In this document: positions 12,095 to 13,891 of the stretch, in pieces | Layout of the letters: the number at the start of each line of letters is the position of its first letter | Numbering within the stretch: the stretch's first letter is position 1 | DNA from: Candidatus Woesearchaeota archaeon | GTDB taxonomy: Archaea > Nanobdellota > Nanobdellia > Woesearchaeales > ARS49 | Direction: 5' to 3' | DNA: 13,891 nt | NCBI GenBank assembly: GCA_026394935.1 | Contig: JAPLZR010000065.1 | Span: 1-13,891 of the forward strand | Made by a program: the position numbers and the translations under genes | The notes under the pieces: generated by a model | The model's database searches: none | The model's input: only the letters and a program-made list of their open reading frames with translations | Told to the model about the DNA's origin: nothing

Positions 12095-13878
12095 AACTTC
12101 TCAACAGCCATGTTGTGAGCAACTATATAATTCTTGATGAACAGCTTCCAATCAGAACCGGCAGCAATCTTCTGCGCAACAATCTTGTTCTCAATACGCT
12201 CTTTTGTAGAAAAGTGCGCAAACTGAGACATCATATCAGTCAAAGCATTAATAATCTCCTCAGTCGACTTCTTAAACCTCGGAAGAACAAACACACCAGG
12301 ATACTTCTGCTGAGAGCACTCCTTGCAAATGTACTGGCCAAAGCCTGACAAATCAGTAGTCAAACTGCTCACGCCCAAAGCAGCAGCCTCCAAAGGAGTA
12401 TAACCCCAAGGCTCATAATAACTCGGGAAAACACCCAAATGAGAACCCTGCATGCTCTCATAATAACTCGTGTCCAACAAACCATCAGCGCCAGAAAGAT
12501 AAATCGGATAGAAAACCACTTTAACAGCATCATCAGGAGCATTATCCAAACCAGCAGAAATCAAAGAAGTCATAATAGAGTCCTTATCCTCATCATACAA
12601 CATATGAGTGCTTATAGGAGGAAGACCCTGCCTTGACAAACGCTTAAGCTTAGGTTTCAAATCCTGCAAGAAATCATCACCCAAAAGCAATTCTTTTGAA
12701 ACTTCCTTTCCAGCCAGCAACATATACAGCAAACGACTGTGAACGTCCTCATGAATGTCATTAACACTATCCCTGATATCAGCAAAATAAGACCTGCTTT
12801 CCAATAATTCAGGACGAATAGCCTTAACATTCCCAGGAACCCAAAAGAAAGCAACAATAGTCTTAGCGCATTTTTCCTTCTTCAACTGGTCATTCAAACG
12901 ACCCAAAGCCTTAATGAAAACATCAATACCCTTATCGTGAAACTCATACCTTCCGGCAAGAAAATAAATAAGAGTATTATCAATATCAAAACTGTAATAC
13001 GGGAAGAAATAATACATCAAAAACTGCTTAATACGATTCTTGAACAATTTATGCTTCAATGAAGCCTCCTCAAATGTTGGAAATTTAGACATGTCCAAGC
13101 CATTAAACAGCAAAACATCAGGCTTACGACCAAGAAAATGCTCAGCCTCAAGACCAGTAATCTCGCTCACCGTAGTAAAAACGTGAGCGTTCAAAGCGCT
13201 CTGCTTCTCCAACAAATGCTTAGCCCAAACAGAAGGACCAAGACGCTTTGCCTCATTATCAGAATCAATACTCTCCAACTGCTCATAAATATCCCTCTCC
13301 TGCATAGCCAAAGCACGGCCAAGAGTGGTAGCGTGAGTAGTAAAAACAGTGCCAACCTTCACATTATTATGCCTCAAATAAAGCAAAGCAGCACCAGCAA
13401 GCCACTCGTGAAACTGGGCAACAATACGCTTGCTATAAGCAAGACTTAACTCCTCCAACAGCCTGCCAACAGCATAAGCCCAGATAACAGGCTCATCAAA
13501 ATCAAACCAATCCGTAGAAAGACTGTCAATCTGATACCAATCCCACAATTTACGCTTAATATCGCTCTTCTGAGCAGAGAAATTAGTAAAATCGACCAAA
13601 AGGACATTAGGATTGCCTTTCGTTATCCACGTGCCAAAATGAACGTCAATACCCTCGTTCTTCAGCTTCTCAAAAGCAGAACGACACTCGCCAGGAGGCA
13701 ATTTTTCCTCAAAAATACCCCACGCCTTCTTAGGAAAATAAGGGCCAACCAAGAAATAATTATCGCCATAATGCTCCTGCATAGGCAATATCTTGCTTTG
13801 GACAACAGTAAAAATACCTCCAACCTTATTGCAAACCTCCCAAGACACTTCAAAACAAAGCTCTGCTTTTGATTCCAT
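12091..13878 (-). CDS. Glycogen synthase, eukaryotic-type (GT3 family)
   Basis: A 595-residue GT-B glycosyltransferase that should elongate alpha-1,4-glucan from a nucleotide-glucose donor. It resembles the animal/fungal GT3 glycogen synthases rather than bacterial GlgA: it opens FEVSWEVCNKVGGIFTVVQ (9-27, with the donor-binding KVGG at 18-21), has AQFHEWLAG (154-162) and FTTHATTLGRALA (179-191), then the second-domain AGRYEFHDKGIDVFIKALG (308-326, R310). It ends with FPSYYEPWGYTPLEAAALG (484-502), carrying the catalytic-region E489 and E497. Length is close to the GT3 core, without the long regulatory tails of animal enzymes. ATG 13878 lies 13 bases from the window edge, so its promoter is not visible. 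It is coupled to the mutase gene by ATGA. Confidence 0.92.
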   Translation of the reverse strand: MESKAELCFEVSWEVCNKVGGIFTVVQSKILPMQEHYGDNYFLVGPYFPKKAWGIFEEKLPPGECRSAFEKLKNEGIDVHFGTWITKGNPNVLLVDFTNFSAQKSDIKRKLWDWYQIDSLSTDWFDFDEPVIWAYAVGRLLEELSLAYSKRIVAQFHEWLAGAALLYLRHNNVKVGTVFTTHATTLGRALAMQERDIYEQLESIDSDNEAKRLGPSVWAKHLLEKQSALNAHVFTTVSEITGLEAEHFLGRKPDVLLFNGLDMSKFPTFEEASLKHKLFKNRIKQFLMYYFFPYYSFDIDNTLIYFLAGRYEFHDKGIDVFIKALGRLNDQLKKEKCAKTIVAFFWVPGNVKAIRPELLESRSYFADIRDSVNDIHEDVHSRLLYMLLAGKEVSKELLLGDDFLQDLKPKLKRLSRQGLPPISTHMLYDEDKDSIMTSLISAGLDNAPDDAVKVVFYPIYLSGADGLLDTSYYESMQGSHLGVFPSYYEPWGYTPLEAAALGVSSLTTDLSGFGQYICKECSQQKYPGVFVLPRFKKSTEEIINALTDMMSQFAHFSTKERIENKIVAQKIAAGSDWKLFIKNYIVAHNMAVEKL

Positions 13879-13891
13879 AATTACACCGCGT

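Noticed and set aside
1..13891. CRISPR array, insertion sequence or restriction-modification genes
   Set aside because: No regularly spaced repeats, transposase motifs, methyltransferase motifs or nuclease genes other than the VapC toxin were found; every longer frame is accounted for.

Overview
The window is a compact, roughly 95% coding piece of an archaeal chromosome. The archaeal assignment rests on ribosomal proteins S8e, L44e and S27e, aIF2-alpha, Nop10, a GINS replication subunit and a PAC2-family protein, and on TATA boxes centred about 26-28 bp upstream of many start codons (leaderless mRNAs). Small spacers, 4-bp ATGA gene overlaps, overlapping convergent stops and a eukaryote-like GT3 glycogen synthase would fit a small-genome DPANN lineage (Woesearchaeota/Pacearchaeota-like). 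That placement is an inference from style and is not proven by any single marker.

Layout. (1) 1-1276, minus strand: a secreted, membrane-anchored surface protein, cut off by the left window edge. It has seven propeller-like repeats, calcium-loop motifs and a thrombospondin type-3 segment. (2) 1354-2258: rps8e, convergent with a CYTH-domain (CyaB-like) gene. (3) 2388-6123: a deoxyribonucleotide module of nrdR, the B12-dependent class II ribonucleotide reductase nrdJ, and a PduO-type cobalamin adenosyltransferase that makes the reductase's cofactor. nrdR has a hairpin-bearing leader and upstream inverted repeats. (4) 6176-10116: a replication/translation cluster (GINS, rpl44e, rps27e, an unknown 115-aa gene, aIF2-alpha, nop10, PAC2), interrupted by a vapBC-type toxin-antitoxin pair. 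(5) 10161-13878: enolase, convergent with and overlapping an operon of glycogen synthase and a dPGM-type phosphoglycerate mutase, i.e. lower glycolysis/gluconeogenesis plus glycogen storage.

Two global signals stand out. Plus-strand genes favour A/C-ending codons (ATA, AGA, ACA, GTA), while minus-strand genes favour T/G-ending ones (ATT, CGT, ACT, GTT). This is a strong strand-linked composition skew, and vapBC only partly follows it. The promoters of rps8e, rpl44e and aIF2-alpha are also nearly identical over about 15 bp at the same distance from the ATG.

No tRNA, rRNA, CRISPR array, insertion sequence or transposase was recognised. I did not see a clear-cut new defence or mobile system. 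The best leads are the nrdR leader, the unknown ORF inside the ribosomal operon and the calcium-loop propeller surface protein.
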